From Acidithiobacillus ferrooxidans ATCC 23270 (GTDB lineage: Bacteria > Pseudomonadota > Gammaproteobacteria > Acidithiobacillales > Acidithiobacillaceae): 64,000 nucleotides of DNA. Shown in pieces: positions 1 to 8,889 of the stretch; the first letter of the stretch is position 1; each line of letters opens with the position of its first letter. Both the position numbers and the translations under genes were made by a program. The notes below the pieces were generated by a model. The model did no database searches. It saw nothing but the letters and a program-made list of their open reading frames with translations, and was not told the origin of the DNA. The stretch covers positions 960,001-1,024,000 of the forward strand of contig NC_011761.1 in assembly GCF_000021485.1 (NCBI RefSeq). Direction: 5' to 3'.

Positions 1-1590
1 GCAGAAAGCCAGGCTTTGGGCATGCAGAACTTCGTGAACCAGATGTTCATCGCCAGCAGCGGCGCGACCGCCGCCGGATCCGGAAACGGTGTGACTTATT
101 CGGGCGGTTATTTCGAAGCTCGCACACCGCTATCCGGCGCTAACGTCATTGCGTTCTCTCCGCCGGACATTTCGGCCGGGTGCGGCGGCATCAACCTGTT
201 CTTCGGATCCTTTCATTTTATTAACGGCCAAGAATTTATGGCGCTGTTGCGGGAAATCGGTCAGCAAGCCCTGGGCTATGCCTTCCAGTTGGCCATCGAC
301 GCCATGTGCCACCAGTGCGGCGCATTGCTTTCGATGATTGAAAAAGATATTCAGGACATGAATAACGCCCTTAAGAATACCTGTCAGTTGGCTAAGGGGA
401 TTTTCAACGGCGATGATATGGGCGATATTGCGCAGGTGGTGAACCAGACCCGAAGGGTGATGTCGTCCGCTGTCGGTGACGTGTCCGATATTTTTAAGGG
501 CACGGAGCCGGCGATGTCGTCAACCATTGCCAGCGATGAAACCAGCATCTCCACAAACTGGACAGAGCTGATGACTTCAGTCGGACTCAACGGGCAAGCA
601 GCCAAGACCCCCGTGCCGAAAACTGCACCGCAAGCTTATAGTTTGCCCCAGTACAATATGTTCTGGAAAGCGATCAATGCGGCGGATACTCAGGATATGC
701 TGCTTGGACTGAGTGATACGACTATGGTAGCCAGCGTACCGGAAGCGGTGAGCACGACCAACTCGAATATTTGCGCGACGACTACGGAAACCACCAACGC
801 CTGCACCAAGGAAATTCTCATGAGCCTGGTCGGGACGCTGATCATCCTGCCGGGGGAATCGACCAACAGCAGCAATGCGAGCGGCGCCGCCACGCAGAAT
901 CAGACCAACAATACAGCCACCGGCAACATCAACAGCAACACACTGGCCTGGGGTGCATCGCTGAATTTGCAGCAACTCGTGAACGGAATATCAAAGGCGC
1001 CCGTTTGGCAATGCACTTACCGGAATATTGGCGGAACGCATTACCAGACATTTGGTCCGGTCACGGGATGTATAGGACCACTGGGTACGACCACCCTGGG
1101 TGGTATGGGATATGTCGGGATAAAAACCGCTGTGCGCGGATATCTGTTGGGCGGATACGTGGGCGGGGTCTATCACAATGGACTGGTCAACGATCTGAAT
1201 ATGGGAATCACGCCAAGCGCGGCTACACTGGCTTTTGAGCAGGGGATGCCGTACGGCACGGCCACTATCCTGCAGGATGCGGAAACCGGAAATCAGAACG
1301 ATCCAGGTGTTGGTTTGATGGCGCAAATCGCGAAATTGCTGGAACCCTATATCGTCGATGAATTCGCCGTGAAATTCGGAGACGCGGCGCTGGATGCCGT
1401 CGGCGTATATAACGGACAGAACCATATCATCGTCCCTCCGGATTACAAGTTCTATTTGGCGGCGCTGAATGCGCAAATACAGACCTACGAGACAAAAGAA
1501 TCGCTGAACGACAAAAACGTGCGCCTGGCGGAAGAGTTGGTGCAAAGCGCCAAGGCCAGGATAGCCAACGCGAGCGGAGGAAAGGTCTGA
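1..1590 (+). CDS. traH: TraH, F-type conjugative pilus assembly protein (5' end outside window)
   Basis: TraH is a periplasmic or outer-membrane-associated pilus assembly protein of F-type type IV secretion systems. The N-terminal part shows the family pattern: a short helical lead, a YSGGYFEARTP stretch, then SPPDISAGCGGINLFFGSFHFIN, and a Cys pair in MCHQCGALL. The frame is open to base 1 and no signal peptide is visible, so the true start lies upstream. A TTG at 16 is only an internal candidate. The stop is followed after two bases by the traG start, so the two genes are co-transcribed as in F. I am sure of the family and unsure only of the start. Confidence 0.93.
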   Translation, partial: AESQALGMQNFVNQMFIASSGATAAGSGNGVTYSGGYFEARTPLSGANVIAFSPPDISAGCGGINLFFGSFHFINGQEFMALLREIGQQALGYAFQLAIDAMCHQCGALLSMIEKDIQDMNNALKNTCQLAKGIFNGDDMGDIAQVVNQTRRVMSSAVGDVSDIFKGTEPAMSSTIASDETSISTNWTELMTSVGLNGQAAKTPVPKTAPQAYSLPQYNMFWKAINAADTQDMLLGLSDTTMVASVPEAVSTTNSNICATTTETTNACTKEILMSLVGTLIILPGESTNSSNASGAATQNQTNNTATGNINSNTLAWGASLNLQQLVNGISKAPVWQCTYRNIGGTHYQTFGPVTGCIGPLGTTTLGGMGYVGIKTAVRGYLLGGYVGGVYHNGLVNDLNMGITPSAATLAFEQGMPYGTATILQDAETGNQNDPGVGLMAQIAKLLEPYIVDEFAVKFGDAALDAVGVYNGQNHIIVPPDYKFYLAALNAQIQTYETKESLNDKNVRLAEELVQSAKARIANASGGKV

Positions 1591-1592
1591 TC

Positions 1593-4500
1593 ATGTACAT
1601 TTACGTCGTCGGCAACATTCAGTCTTTCTTTAGCGTCCTGACCGGCATACAGATGCTGTTCAACCCGGCGAACAACACCCTGTGGGCAAGTCAGGGCACC
1701 AACGCGTCAGGCTTCCCTGGCAGTTGGGCGCTGGGGCTGGGGTTGATGTTCGGGTTCATCATCATGATCCTGACCGGCATGAACAATCTGCGCATCGAAT
1801 TCCACAAAATGCTGATTATCATGGTTGTTTTCATGGCGCTCTGGGAAGTGCAAACCAGCGCCACGGTGGAAAACATGCTGACGGGTAATTCCGTGACGGT
1901 GCAAGGCATACCCATCGGCATTGTCTATCCGGCCGCCATTTTTTCGACCATCGCCTATGATGCGGCGGAAGAAATCGGGCAGGCCGATCAAAACGCCGGC
2001 AACAATAACCCCTCTTTGTTCACCGGAAGCTACAACAGCAATTACGGTTTTGCCGGCCCGCTGGCGCTGACGTATAAACTGCGAGGGCTGTACAGCGTTT
2101 TCAATGAGTATGACTCCCCGCTTTCCGGATCGGTCGCGCAATACGTGGATCATTGCATCATTCCGCAAGCATCCGTGGTTGATTCTGGCGAACTCATCGA
2201 CAGCCCGGATCTGGCCGCAACGCTGTTCACCGGCCCAAACGCCATAGCTCCATCCAATAACCAGGTACCTATCGATGTAAACGGCTCCAATCAGGCCACC
2301 GCATGGCAGTCGGTACCCTGTTCCACCGCGCAATCGACGTTGAGCAATGCCTGGAGCACGTTTTACGGCGGTGCCGGGAGCAATAGCCTCAACAACGTAG
2401 TTTCCATGAAAACGCAGAGCAACGGGAAAACCGGTGTGGATGCCAGTACGGCGGAATCTGTCCTGCAAACCATGTTCACTACCACGGCGAACGGCGGGCA
2501 GAACTTCATCGGAAACCTGATTCTGAATTGCGCGGCGGAAGCCGGGAACGCGCAGGCCGCGAGCGACATGAGCAGCAGCGCGGACGTGACGGATCCGTCC
2601 ACTCTTTCTCCGTACTGTACCACGAAAGCGGCCGCCCTGGGCCGACAGCAGGCCATGAACGCGGGGTCGGCGTCGCTCTTCGAGAGCAACATGATCCCAA
2701 CCATGGCGCTCCTGCAATTCCTGTTTTTCGCCATGGCGCCGCTGACCTTGATCATCGCCGCGATGATGGGCGTACAGGGCTTGCCGATGCTGGGCAAGTA
2801 CATGATTTTTGGTGCATGGACGGAATCCTGGATCCCCGTTGCCCAGATCATCAACGATTACATCCAGCAGACCACCAATCAGCTCTATGCGAATATCCAG
2901 ACGGCGGCGGCGGCGACCAGTATTACGACCCCCGGCGGCGGCACGATGACGATGTCCGCGACCTCATCGGCCAACATCCCCATGATCCTGACCCATGCCA
3001 TGAACGCCCTTTCCATGGCGGATATGATGATGTCGGCGACCCCGATCATCACCCTGGTGCTTCTGACCGGCTCCTATTTCGCGCTGACGCAGCTCGGCAG
3101 CAAGATCTCGGGCAACGACGTGGTGGACAAGAATATGAGCGAGTCCACGCCTACAAACGGCACGAATGTGATGGCGAGCGGGGCGTATGGGGTGGGGGTG
3201 AATAACCCTGGGACCGTGGGCGGAAGCTACGGGTCAACCGCGCCGCTTAATGCTGTTTCTTACTCCGCTTCGAGTGGCATCAACGCGACAACGACCCAAT
3301 CGGAAGCCGCACAGGCGAGTCTGACGCGGCAGGCGACCGAAAGTGCCGGTATAACCGCTCAAAATATGTCGTCGTTGATCAATAGCCAGTCCGCTGGCGT
3401 GCAGAGCGCGCTCACACAAACGGCAGGGGCGCAGCATGCCGCCAAAGTTGCGCGGCATGCACAAACACAATACATGAGTGACTTTGGTTTTAGCAAAGAT
3501 AATGCGCTGACTTTTGCTGGGATATTGTCTGGTGAACTTGCAACAGGAGGGCAAATCACTGGAGAGATGGTGAAGGGACTGGTCGGAAAGTTGGGGGGGT
3601 CAGCGACTGGCCAGCAAGCAGCGAAGTTCGCGGACAGTATCAAAAGTGGCGATGGCCTGAAACAACTAGAGGATTTTAGTCACGCAGAAGAGGCGCTAAG
3701 TTCCAACGGACTTGAGAGCAAATTGTCCCATACCGATCAAAAAGGAACCGCTGCGGCCATTGGAACATCAACCGCAAAAACCAGGTCTCTTCTGAGTGCT
3801 CGTAATGCCGTAGAAACGCAAAGTGCAGGCCTGGCCAAGGCCGCCGTTGCGGCGCAGTCTGCCGGCGGAAACATCAATTTTGATGTCGCGAATACGGCGC
3901 CAGCGATTACCGATACCGCAGCGGCCATCGGTCATGTAAGTGGAAATGAATGGGCCAGGATGTCGATTATCGCCGCAACCGGCCGGAACGGCCAGGCCAG
4001 CGAGGATGCCGCGCTAGCTCAATTCGATCAATTGCATAAGCGCGGTATGGCCATTTACGGCGGTTCCAATGAAGCGGCCACTGGCTATGCGTTGATTTCC
4101 ATGGCGCGCAGCATGCCGAACAAGGCAGAGGCTACGGAAATGCTGGCAAGAGCGACTGGTCATCATGAGTTGGCGGCGGCGGCGGCCGGGATGGCGCGGG
4201 ACATGCAGAACATCCAGCGGGCGGTGGCAGGCGCTGGTGTGGCGATTGATCCGTCAGCGACCGGATCCGTTCCAGATCTCGTCTCGCAGGTTGGCGGTGC
4301 CACCGGAGCGCCGAGTGCGGGAGCGACCCAGGCCCAATATCAGGCAGATCATGGTGCGGCTGCAAGCAACGTCAACAACTCGACAGGCGCCGCCGACTGG
4401 AATCCGTCTGCTGTAACTGGGTTTTTCCAGGGGGCGCAAAGCGATGTGGCTAACCACGGTCCAGGTGCCAAATTGCTAAATCAGGCCATGGGCATGTTTG

Positions 4501-5249
4501 GATCCGGAGTCATGACCCCACAGCAGGCGCAGCAAGGAATGGGGAAAGAAAGGGGGGCCTACATAGACAAGGCGGCGCGGCTAGGATCTGAAGACCCAAA
4601 CCTGACAAGCCTAGCCCTTGGCGCCACCGGACTTGGCGGTATGGCCGCTGCGTTGGCGCTTGGCGGTGGGCTCAAAAAAATGATGGGGAACAAGGCGGCG
4701 CAAGCTGATCTGGAAAAGGGGATGAGCCCAGAGGAACAGCAAGCCATGTCTGAAGCGGCTAATGAGATGGCTGATGGCAAATCGTTCGGAGATTTAACTG
4801 AGGCGCAGCAAGGCGCTGTCATGAAGGCGACTGGGAATCTGAACAGCGTTGCAAACGCGAAGATAACGCAGGAACTCGGCACGAAAACAATGGATTCCTA
4901 CAACAGTGGTGTTGAGAAGATGCTCAACGGAAAAGCAAATGAGATTACGCCAGGAGAACGCGCATCCATTGCCAAGGTTGCCCAGGCGCGACAGGCAATT
5001 ACCGATAAATTGGGGCTGTCGAAAGCGCCGTCTGGTGGTGAAGCCGTTGATAGCGGGGGTGACGGAATTGCGCAGGGGAACTCTGGTGCAGAAGAGGCAA
5101 ACGGGCAGGTTCCTGGGGAGTCTGTGGGCGCAGATCCGTTGGATCCGGGATCACCGCCAAGTGTTCCTGTAGAAAAAACCGTGGTTCCAATGTTCCCTGG
5201 GCAAGACGGATACCAGGGCCCGTCAAATAGCCCCGGATCGAAAGAATAA
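1593..5249 (+). CDS. traG: TraG, mating-pair stabilisation and pilus assembly protein
   Basis: TraG of F-type systems is an inner-membrane protein. Its N-terminal half is needed for pilus assembly and its C-terminal half acts in mating-pair stabilisation and entry exclusion. The 1218-residue length is near that of the F protein (about 940) but longer. Hydrophobic segments lie near residues 46-65, 72-90, 370-415 and 460-500. The rest is a long Ala/Gly/Gln-rich tail with another hydrophobic Gly-Ala stretch near residue 1015-1035 and a Pro/Gly-rich end. It directly follows traH. The C-terminal half has the low-complexity makeup expected for fast-diverging exclusion regions. Confidence 0.9.
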   Translation: MYIYVVGNIQSFFSVLTGIQMLFNPANNTLWASQGTNASGFPGSWALGLGLMFGFIIMILTGMNNLRIEFHKMLIIMVVFMALWEVQTSATVENMLTGNSVTVQGIPIGIVYPAAIFSTIAYDAAEEIGQADQNAGNNNPSLFTGSYNSNYGFAGPLALTYKLRGLYSVFNEYDSPLSGSVAQYVDHCIIPQASVVDSGELIDSPDLAATLFTGPNAIAPSNNQVPIDVNGSNQATAWQSVPCSTAQSTLSNAWSTFYGGAGSNSLNNVVSMKTQSNGKTGVDASTAESVLQTMFTTTANGGQNFIGNLILNCAAEAGNAQAASDMSSSADVTDPSTLSPYCTTKAAALGRQQAMNAGSASLFESNMIPTMALLQFLFFAMAPLTLIIAAMMGVQGLPMLGKYMIFGAWTESWIPVAQIINDYIQQTTNQLYANIQTAAAATSITTPGGGTMTMSATSSANIPMILTHAMNALSMADMMMSATPIITLVLLTGSYFALTQLGSKISGNDVVDKNMSESTPTNGTNVMASGAYGVGVNNPGTVGGSYGSTAPLNAVSYSASSGINATTTQSEAAQASLTRQATESAGITAQNMSSLINSQSAGVQSALTQTAGAQHAAKVARHAQTQYMSDFGFSKDNALTFAGILSGELATGGQITGEMVKGLVGKLGGSATGQQAAKFADSIKSGDGLKQLEDFSHAEEALSSNGLESKLSHTDQKGTAAAIGTSTAKTRSLLSARNAVETQSAGLAKAAVAAQSAGGNINFDVANTAPAITDTAAAIGHVSGNEWARMSIIAATGRNGQASEDAALAQFDQLHKRGMAIYGGSNEAATGYALISMARSMPNKAEATEMLARATGHHELAAAAAGMARDMQNIQRAVAGAGVAIDPSATGSVPDLVSQVGGATGAPSAGATQAQYQADHGAAASNVNNSTGAADWNPSAVTGFFQGAQSDVANHGPGAKLLNQAMGMFGSGVMTPQQAQQGMGKERGAYIDKAARLGSEDPNLTSLALGATGLGGMAAALALGGGLKKMMGNKAAQADLEKGMSPEEQQAMSEAANEMADGKSFGDLTEAQQGAVMKATGNLNSVANAKITQELGTKTMDSYNSGVEKMLNGKANEITPGERASIAKVAQARQAITDKLGLSKAPSGGEAVDSGGDGIAQGNSGAEEANGQVPGESVGADPLDPGSPPSVPVEKTVVPMFPGQDGYQGPSNSPGSKE

Positions 5250-5253
5250 ATGC

Positions 5254-5282
5254 TTGACATAATTTTGCGAGTATGGTAGCTA
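5254..5282 (+). promoter_or_regulatory. Candidate promoter for the 5317 gene
   Basis: A perfect TTGACA lies at 5254-5259. Seventeen bases later comes TAGCTA (5277-5282), a weak -10. The pair sits about 35 bases before the 5317 start codon and just after the traG stop. The -35 is convincing and the -10 is not. Confidence 0.4.
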
Positions 5283-5316
5283 GAAGTCGGGAAGATTCTA
5301 GTAAGGAAGTTGTGTG

Positions 5317-5826
5317 ATGCAGAATGGAAAAATGATCAGGTTCTTGCGCCGGTTTGAGTATCGCGATGTTGCGATCCTTGCCGAAGAGGCGGTTTTCTAC
5401 GTCTTCGGTTTGCTTATGATCGCGGTGGCCAGCGGTGGAATGCACCGGTGGCTGTTCCTTGGGGCGTTTCTCGCTGGAGTCCCGGCGGGCATGGTGGTCA
5501 CGTATGTATACAACCGGATCGTCTCATCGCGATTTCACCGGGACATGCCCGGCTATGCATGGTTCGGATACCCGATGGGACTGGGGTTTCTCCTGCTCGC
5601 GTTGCAGGCGTGCGGAGACAGCCTGCTTCCGGCGGCTATCATGGCAGTGGTCTGTGGATTCGTCCTGTTGATGGGCTTGCTGACCATTTCTAATGAGGAG
5701 GCGGCAGTGGGTGTAGGCTGCGAGTTCAACGAATTCGATGATTGGTTCAAGGAGATGAGAGACAACAATCTCGGGTTAACGACCGGTATTCCAATTGGTA
5801 AGTGGTGGTTTTTGCACGACGACTAA
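5317..5826 (+). CDS. Small integral membrane protein of unknown function
   Basis: A 169-residue protein with four hydrophobic stretches: VFYVFGLLMIAVASG, WLFLGAFLAGVPAGMVVTYVY, GLGFLLLALQA and IMAVVCGFVLLMGLLTI. A soluble acidic and aromatic C-terminus follows. I chose ATG 5317. A GTG one codon earlier (5314) is possible, and the ribosome site AAGGA at 5303-5307 suits either. It stands behind its own candidate promoter downstream of traH-traG. Its position suggests a transfer or exclusion role, but no family was recognised. Confidence 0.7.
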   Translation: MQNGKMIRFLRRFEYRDVAILAEEAVFYVFGLLMIAVASGGMHRWLFLGAFLAGVPAGMVVTYVYNRIVSSRFHRDMPGYAWFGYPMGLGFLLLALQACGDSLLPAAIMAVVCGFVLLMGLLTISNEEAAVGVGCEFNEFDDWFKEMRDNNLGLTTGIPIGKWWFLHDD

Positions 5827-6016
5827 CCCGGCCAAACCGATCCTTTTTGCATCGAGAAGCGGGTTCGCCGCTTTTTAGCAGCACGGTGGAGTTTGCCGCG
5901 CGGAAGAGGAGCGGTTTTTCCGGTTTCTTCTGAGCACCGGTGAGGCGCTAGGCTGTGCGCGCAGTGCCATATTCGGGTATGAGGCGACTCGCAGCGCGAC
6001 GAAAGACGGTCACCTT

Positions 6017-6292
6017 TTAGCACCTTTCCCTGACCAGTTGGCTGGCCCGAAACGTCACCACCCGCCGCGCCTTGATCTCGAACGGCTCCCCATTCTTCGG
6101 ATTCCGCCCGGGTCGTGCCCGTTTCTCATGCAGGATGAAGTTCCCGAAGCCGGATAGCTTCACGTCCTCACCAGAGGCCAATGTGGCGCGGATGGTGTCG
6201 AACATGGCATTGACCAGCGCGGCGCATTCTTTGGCGGTCAGACCCATGGTATCCGATAGGTGGCGGGTCAAATCCAGTTTTGTGATGGTCAT
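6017..6292 (-). CDS. HU/IHF-family DNA-binding protein (IHF-alpha-like)
   Basis: A 91-residue DNA-bending protein. It has the family's N-terminal helices ([19 protein letters not shown]), the beta-arm motif [22 protein letters not shown], and the end [18 protein letters not shown]. The GRNPKTGE-type arm with Arg-Pro-Gly-Arg-Asn-Pro is the DNA-intercalating tip. It is the only minus-strand gene in the left 41 kb and is transcribed away from the toxin-antitoxin operon. An element-borne IHF may organise the transfer promoters or the recombination complex of the tyrosine recombinase at 62137. That role is inferred. Confidence 0.93.
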   Translation of the reverse strand: MTITKLDLTRHLSDTMGLTAKECAALVNAMFDTIRATLASGEDVKLSGFGNFILHEKRARPGRNPKNGEPFEIKARRVVTFRASQLVRERC

Positions 6293-6374
6293 GCTGTGTG
6301 CTCATTCTTGCCAAAGCCGCGCTCAATATAGCAGAACACGGCTTTTGGATGAATGCCTTGCGGTGATTACGATT

Positions 6375-6404
6375 CGTTGCATCTGCAACGTAAAATGTTA
6401 TACT
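6375..6404 (+). promoter_or_regulatory. Promoter with palindromic operator of the RES toxin-antitoxin operon
   Basis: CGTTGCA-TC-TGCAACG (6375-6390) is a perfect inverted repeat. TTGCAT inside it (6377-6382) is followed 16 bases later by TATACT (6399-6404), and the antitoxin ATG is 25 bases further. An operator covering the -35 fits autorepression by an Xre-type antitoxin. Confidence 0.6.
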
Positions 6405-6428
6405 TGCTGCATAGTATGGAGGTGCAGC

Positions 6429-6830
6429 ATGGCGCAAGCGATCATCGCAACCGGCAAGGAAAATCAGGCGCAGCATCGCGCCGCCTTGGCGAAAATGCTG
6501 ATGAAGGCGTTTGATCTCTGGAATGTGCCCAATGAGGACCAGCTTGCCTTGCTGGGGCTGGCACTGGAAAACCGTGCGGCCCTCAGCCGTTATCGCAGAG
6601 GCGAACCGCTGGCGACAAACCGGGATCTCCTGGAGCGATCTGGTCACTTGCTGGCTATCCACAAGAATCTGCGTCTGCTTTTTCCGCACGACAGAGACCT
6701 GGCCTATCGTTGGATGACCGCGCGAAACCGAGCATTCGGCAATCAAACTCCCGTGGAAGTGATCTGCGAGTGGGGCTTTACGGGGTTGCTCATGGTGCGT
6801 TCCTATCTGGACCGGGCTCTGGGCAGCTAG
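6429..6830 (+). CDS. Xre/MbcA/ParS-type antitoxin (DUF2384)
   Basis: A 133-residue protein. Its N-terminal half resembles the helical Xre-like DNA-binding part of these antitoxins, and its C-terminal half has the DUF2384 toxin-binding pattern [49 protein letters not shown]. It neutralises the RES toxin encoded three bases downstream and probably represses the operon through the palindrome at 6375. ATG 6429 has a GGAGGT ribosome site at about 6417. The gene pair with a RES toxin makes the call firm. Confidence 0.9.
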   Translation: MAQAIIATGKENQAQHRAALAKMLMKAFDLWNVPNEDQLALLGLALENRAALSRYRRGEPLATNRDLLERSGHLLAIHKNLRLLFPHDRDLAYRWMTARNRAFGNQTPVEVICEWGFTGLLMVRSYLDRALGS

Positions 6831-6833
6831 CCA

Positions 6834-7562
6834 GTGGATTCCTTTTTTGACGGACTATCACTCACCGATGTCCACAAAACGCTGATACGCAACATCATCA
6901 GTTCATGGGCATCGGAAGATCTCTTCGATGATCTTTCGGAAAATCCAGAGGACTGGCCTGTGGCGCAACGGTACGAGGCTGCCGCCAAGCCACATAACCA
7001 CATATCAGCAGCGCCGATCATCGATCGTCCTTTTGAAGAGGCCGAGTGGTACGCCGCCATCGAATTCCCGTTTCGGCACTGGACGACGAGCAGATACAGC
7101 GATGGCTCGTTTGGTGTCTGGTATGGCGCGGATACCGTGGAAACCTCGGTGTATGAGACCGTGTACCATTGGCGGTCCAGGTTGCTGCGTGATGCCGGAT
7201 TCGAGCAGATGGTGATCGCCGGCGAGCGGGAAAGCATTACGGGAGATCGGGCAATCTATGGGGTTCGTTGTGACGCGGCGCTGGTGGACTTGCGACCAAG
7301 AGTGGCGAGCTACCCGGCCCTGGTGGATCCCGAAAACGTTCGTTTTACCCAGCCCATTGGCGCCAGGCTAAAAACGGAAGGACACCCCGGCCTGGCCACC
7401 CGTTCCGCGCGGTGCGAGGGAGACGTGTATGCTGTCCTCAACCCGAACGTATTATCCGGGCCTAAAATCCAGTCTTATCTCACTTACCGGCTCACGGACC
7501 ATGGCGTAGTGATCAGTCAGGGGCCCGTGGGAAGCATTCGACCGTGGATGCGGATTCCTTGA
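6834..7562 (+). CDS. RES-domain toxin (ParT/MbcT type)
   Basis: A 242-residue protein. RES toxins are ADP-ribosyltransferase-like or NAD+-degrading enzymes. The residues that name the domain are visible as Arg in HWTTSRYSDGSFGVWYGA, Glu/Tyr in TSVYETVYHW, and Ser in the later stretch VLNPNVLSGPKIQSYLTYRL. GTG 6834 follows the antitoxin stop by three bases, typical of translational coupling. The upstream order antitoxin-toxin and the DUF2384 partner match the family. It is probably a plasmid or element stabilisation module. Confidence 0.9.
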   Translation: MDSFFDGLSLTDVHKTLIRNIISSWASEDLFDDLSENPEDWPVAQRYEAAAKPHNHISAAPIIDRPFEEAEWYAAIEFPFRHWTTSRYSDGSFGVWYGADTVETSVYETVYHWRSRLLRDAGFEQMVIAGERESITGDRAIYGVRCDAALVDLRPRVASYPALVDPENVRFTQPIGARLKTEGHPGLATRSARCEGDVYAVLNPNVLSGPKIQSYLTYRLTDHGVVISQGPVGSIRPWMRIP

Positions 7563-7590
7563 TAGTCTCTTTACCAATGCTATTGTAAAA

Positions 7591-7601
7591 TAGTATATTT
7601 A
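7591..7601 (+). promoter_or_regulatory. TAGTATATTTA element, likely -10 of the Bro-N gene promoter
   Basis: TAGTATATTTA lies 31 bases before ATG 7633. The hexamer TATATT (7594-7599) is preceded at 17 bases by TTACCA (7571-7576), a fair -35. The same element recurs before many other units in this window. Confidence 0.5.
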
Positions 7602-7632
7602 TAATTCATGCGAAAGCGTGGAGGAAAGTGAG

Positions 7633-8574
7633 ATGCAGAACGTAATTCCGTTTGAGTACGAAGGTCGGGACATTCGGGTGATTCCAGGGGAGAACGGCGA
7701 ACCGTGGTGGGTGGCGGTGGATGTGTGTCGAGCGTTGGGGCTGGTGGACGCATCAGTTGCAATGAGAAAGCTGGACGAGGACGAAAAGACCACCCTGTGT
7801 TTAACACCGGGTCATGTCAAACAAGGACTTAGCGACAACGCTCCCGGCACTTCTCTCAACCTGGTCAATGAGCCAGGCCTCTATCGCCTGATCCTGACTA
7901 GCCGCAAGCCGGAAGCTCACGCCTTCAAACGTTGGGTCACCCACGAAGTTCTGCCCATGATTCGTAAGACCGGCAAGTACGAGACCTCGCCCGCACAACC
8001 GAAATACGCCCGGTTTGCCGATGTGGATTGGCCTGCTGTCGCGCGGATGCATGCGGCATATAAGCGTGTCGCTAAGTCTCGCAAAATTCCGGTTGCGGCG
8101 CAGGTCACCGTAGCGGATCTGGCTGTCGAATTGCTGATCGGCGTACCGCTGCGGGCGATTATCAGCGATGCCATCGCGCAATTGGGAGATCTCACAGAAC
8201 CGACAACCGATGTGCGCACGAAGGCCGGACCATCGGAGCATGTGGCCATCGACTCGATCCAAGAAACAGACGTTCGCTTGTCCCCGGAAGCGACGCTGAA
8301 CGTAAGCGACTTGGGCGCGCTCTTGGGCGGCTACACCGGGATCGCATTTAACCGCCTATTATATGGCTTAGGCTATCAGGTCCGCCACACGATTCGCGGA
8401 AAATCGGAATGGCATCCAACGGAGAAAGGCACCCCCTTTGCGGTCAAGATCTTTGTGCCGCGTACGGGCGGTCGTGGTGCCGACGTGCCCCAGTTGCTCT
8501 GGAAAGCAGGGATCCTGGACGCGCTGCGGGCAGAACCGGCGGTGCAGAAAAACTTCGATCCAATAAAACATTGA
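7633..8574 (+). CDS. Bro-N (phage antirepressor-type) domain protein
   Basis: The first 110 residues match the Bro-N fold: NVIPFEYEGRDIRVIPGENGEPWWVAVDVCRALGL, the LDEDEKTT turn, and NEPGLYRLILTSRKPEAHAFKRWVTHEVLPMIRKTGKY. The remaining 200 residues contain helical segments and a C-terminal Phage-antirepressor-like part that I cannot name. GGAGG at 7620-7624 supports ATG 7633 rather than the GTG at 7618. Such proteins bind DNA or repressors in phages and mobile elements. Its position before the transfer region makes it a candidate regulator. Confidence 0.85.
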   Translation: MQNVIPFEYEGRDIRVIPGENGEPWWVAVDVCRALGLVDASVAMRKLDEDEKTTLCLTPGHVKQGLSDNAPGTSLNLVNEPGLYRLILTSRKPEAHAFKRWVTHEVLPMIRKTGKYETSPAQPKYARFADVDWPAVARMHAAYKRVAKSRKIPVAAQVTVADLAVELLIGVPLRAIISDAIAQLGDLTEPTTDVRTKAGPSEHVAIDSIQETDVRLSPEATLNVSDLGALLGGYTGIAFNRLLYGLGYQVRHTIRGKSEWHPTEKGTPFAVKIFVPRTGGRGADVPQLLWKAGILDALRAEPAVQKNFDPIKH

Positions 8575-8825
8575 TGACAACCGACGCCGATCTCCAGGCC
8601 ACGTCTAAATACCTGGTCAGCCTGCCGCCGGAGGAGTTTGCGGCGGCGATGCTGCAGTGGATGTTTTTGCAGTTTCTCTCGAAGAAGGGGCTGCGGGAGA
8701 TGACCGTGGCATTGCCGGGGGGGATTTTCACGATAGGTGAGGGCGACCCGCTGGAGCGGTTACGGGCGGCGCGGGCGGTGATCGATCGGGAAATTTCGAT
8801 CTTGGAACACAATCGTCCGGTGTAA
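8574..8825 (+). CDS. Small helical protein of unknown function
   Basis: An 83-residue protein whose ATG overlaps the Bro-N stop codon (TGATG), so it is the second gene of that operon. It contains an aromatic helix FAAAMLQWMFLQFLSKKGL and a C-terminal helix ending ISILEHNRPV. No signal peptide and no recognisable family. Confidence 0.65.
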   Translation: MTTDADLQATSKYLVSLPPEEFAAAMLQWMFLQFLSKKGLREMTVALPGGIFTIGEGDPLERLRAARAVIDREISILEHNRPV

Positions 8826-8829
8826 GCTC

Positions 8830-8861
8830 TTGCAACTTCCAAGAAACGATATAATATACTA
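8830..8861 (+). promoter_or_regulatory. Promoter region heading the transfer operon, with an AATATACTA element
   Basis: TTGCAA (8830-8835) precedes TATAAT-TATACT-like DNA. TATAATATACTAG spans 8850-8862 and contains the recurring AATATACTA (8853-8861), about 30 bases before ATG 8890. Spacing to TATACT is 19 bases, and to the overlapping TATAAT 14 bases, so the exact -10 is unclear. Confidence 0.5.
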
Positions 8862-8889
8862 GCAGACGCGAACCACATCGAGGGTACCC

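Noticed and set aside
5823-6016. A small gene between 5826 and the HU gene
   Set aside because: No frame has a convincing start and ribosome site; I see nothing in this 190-base gap.
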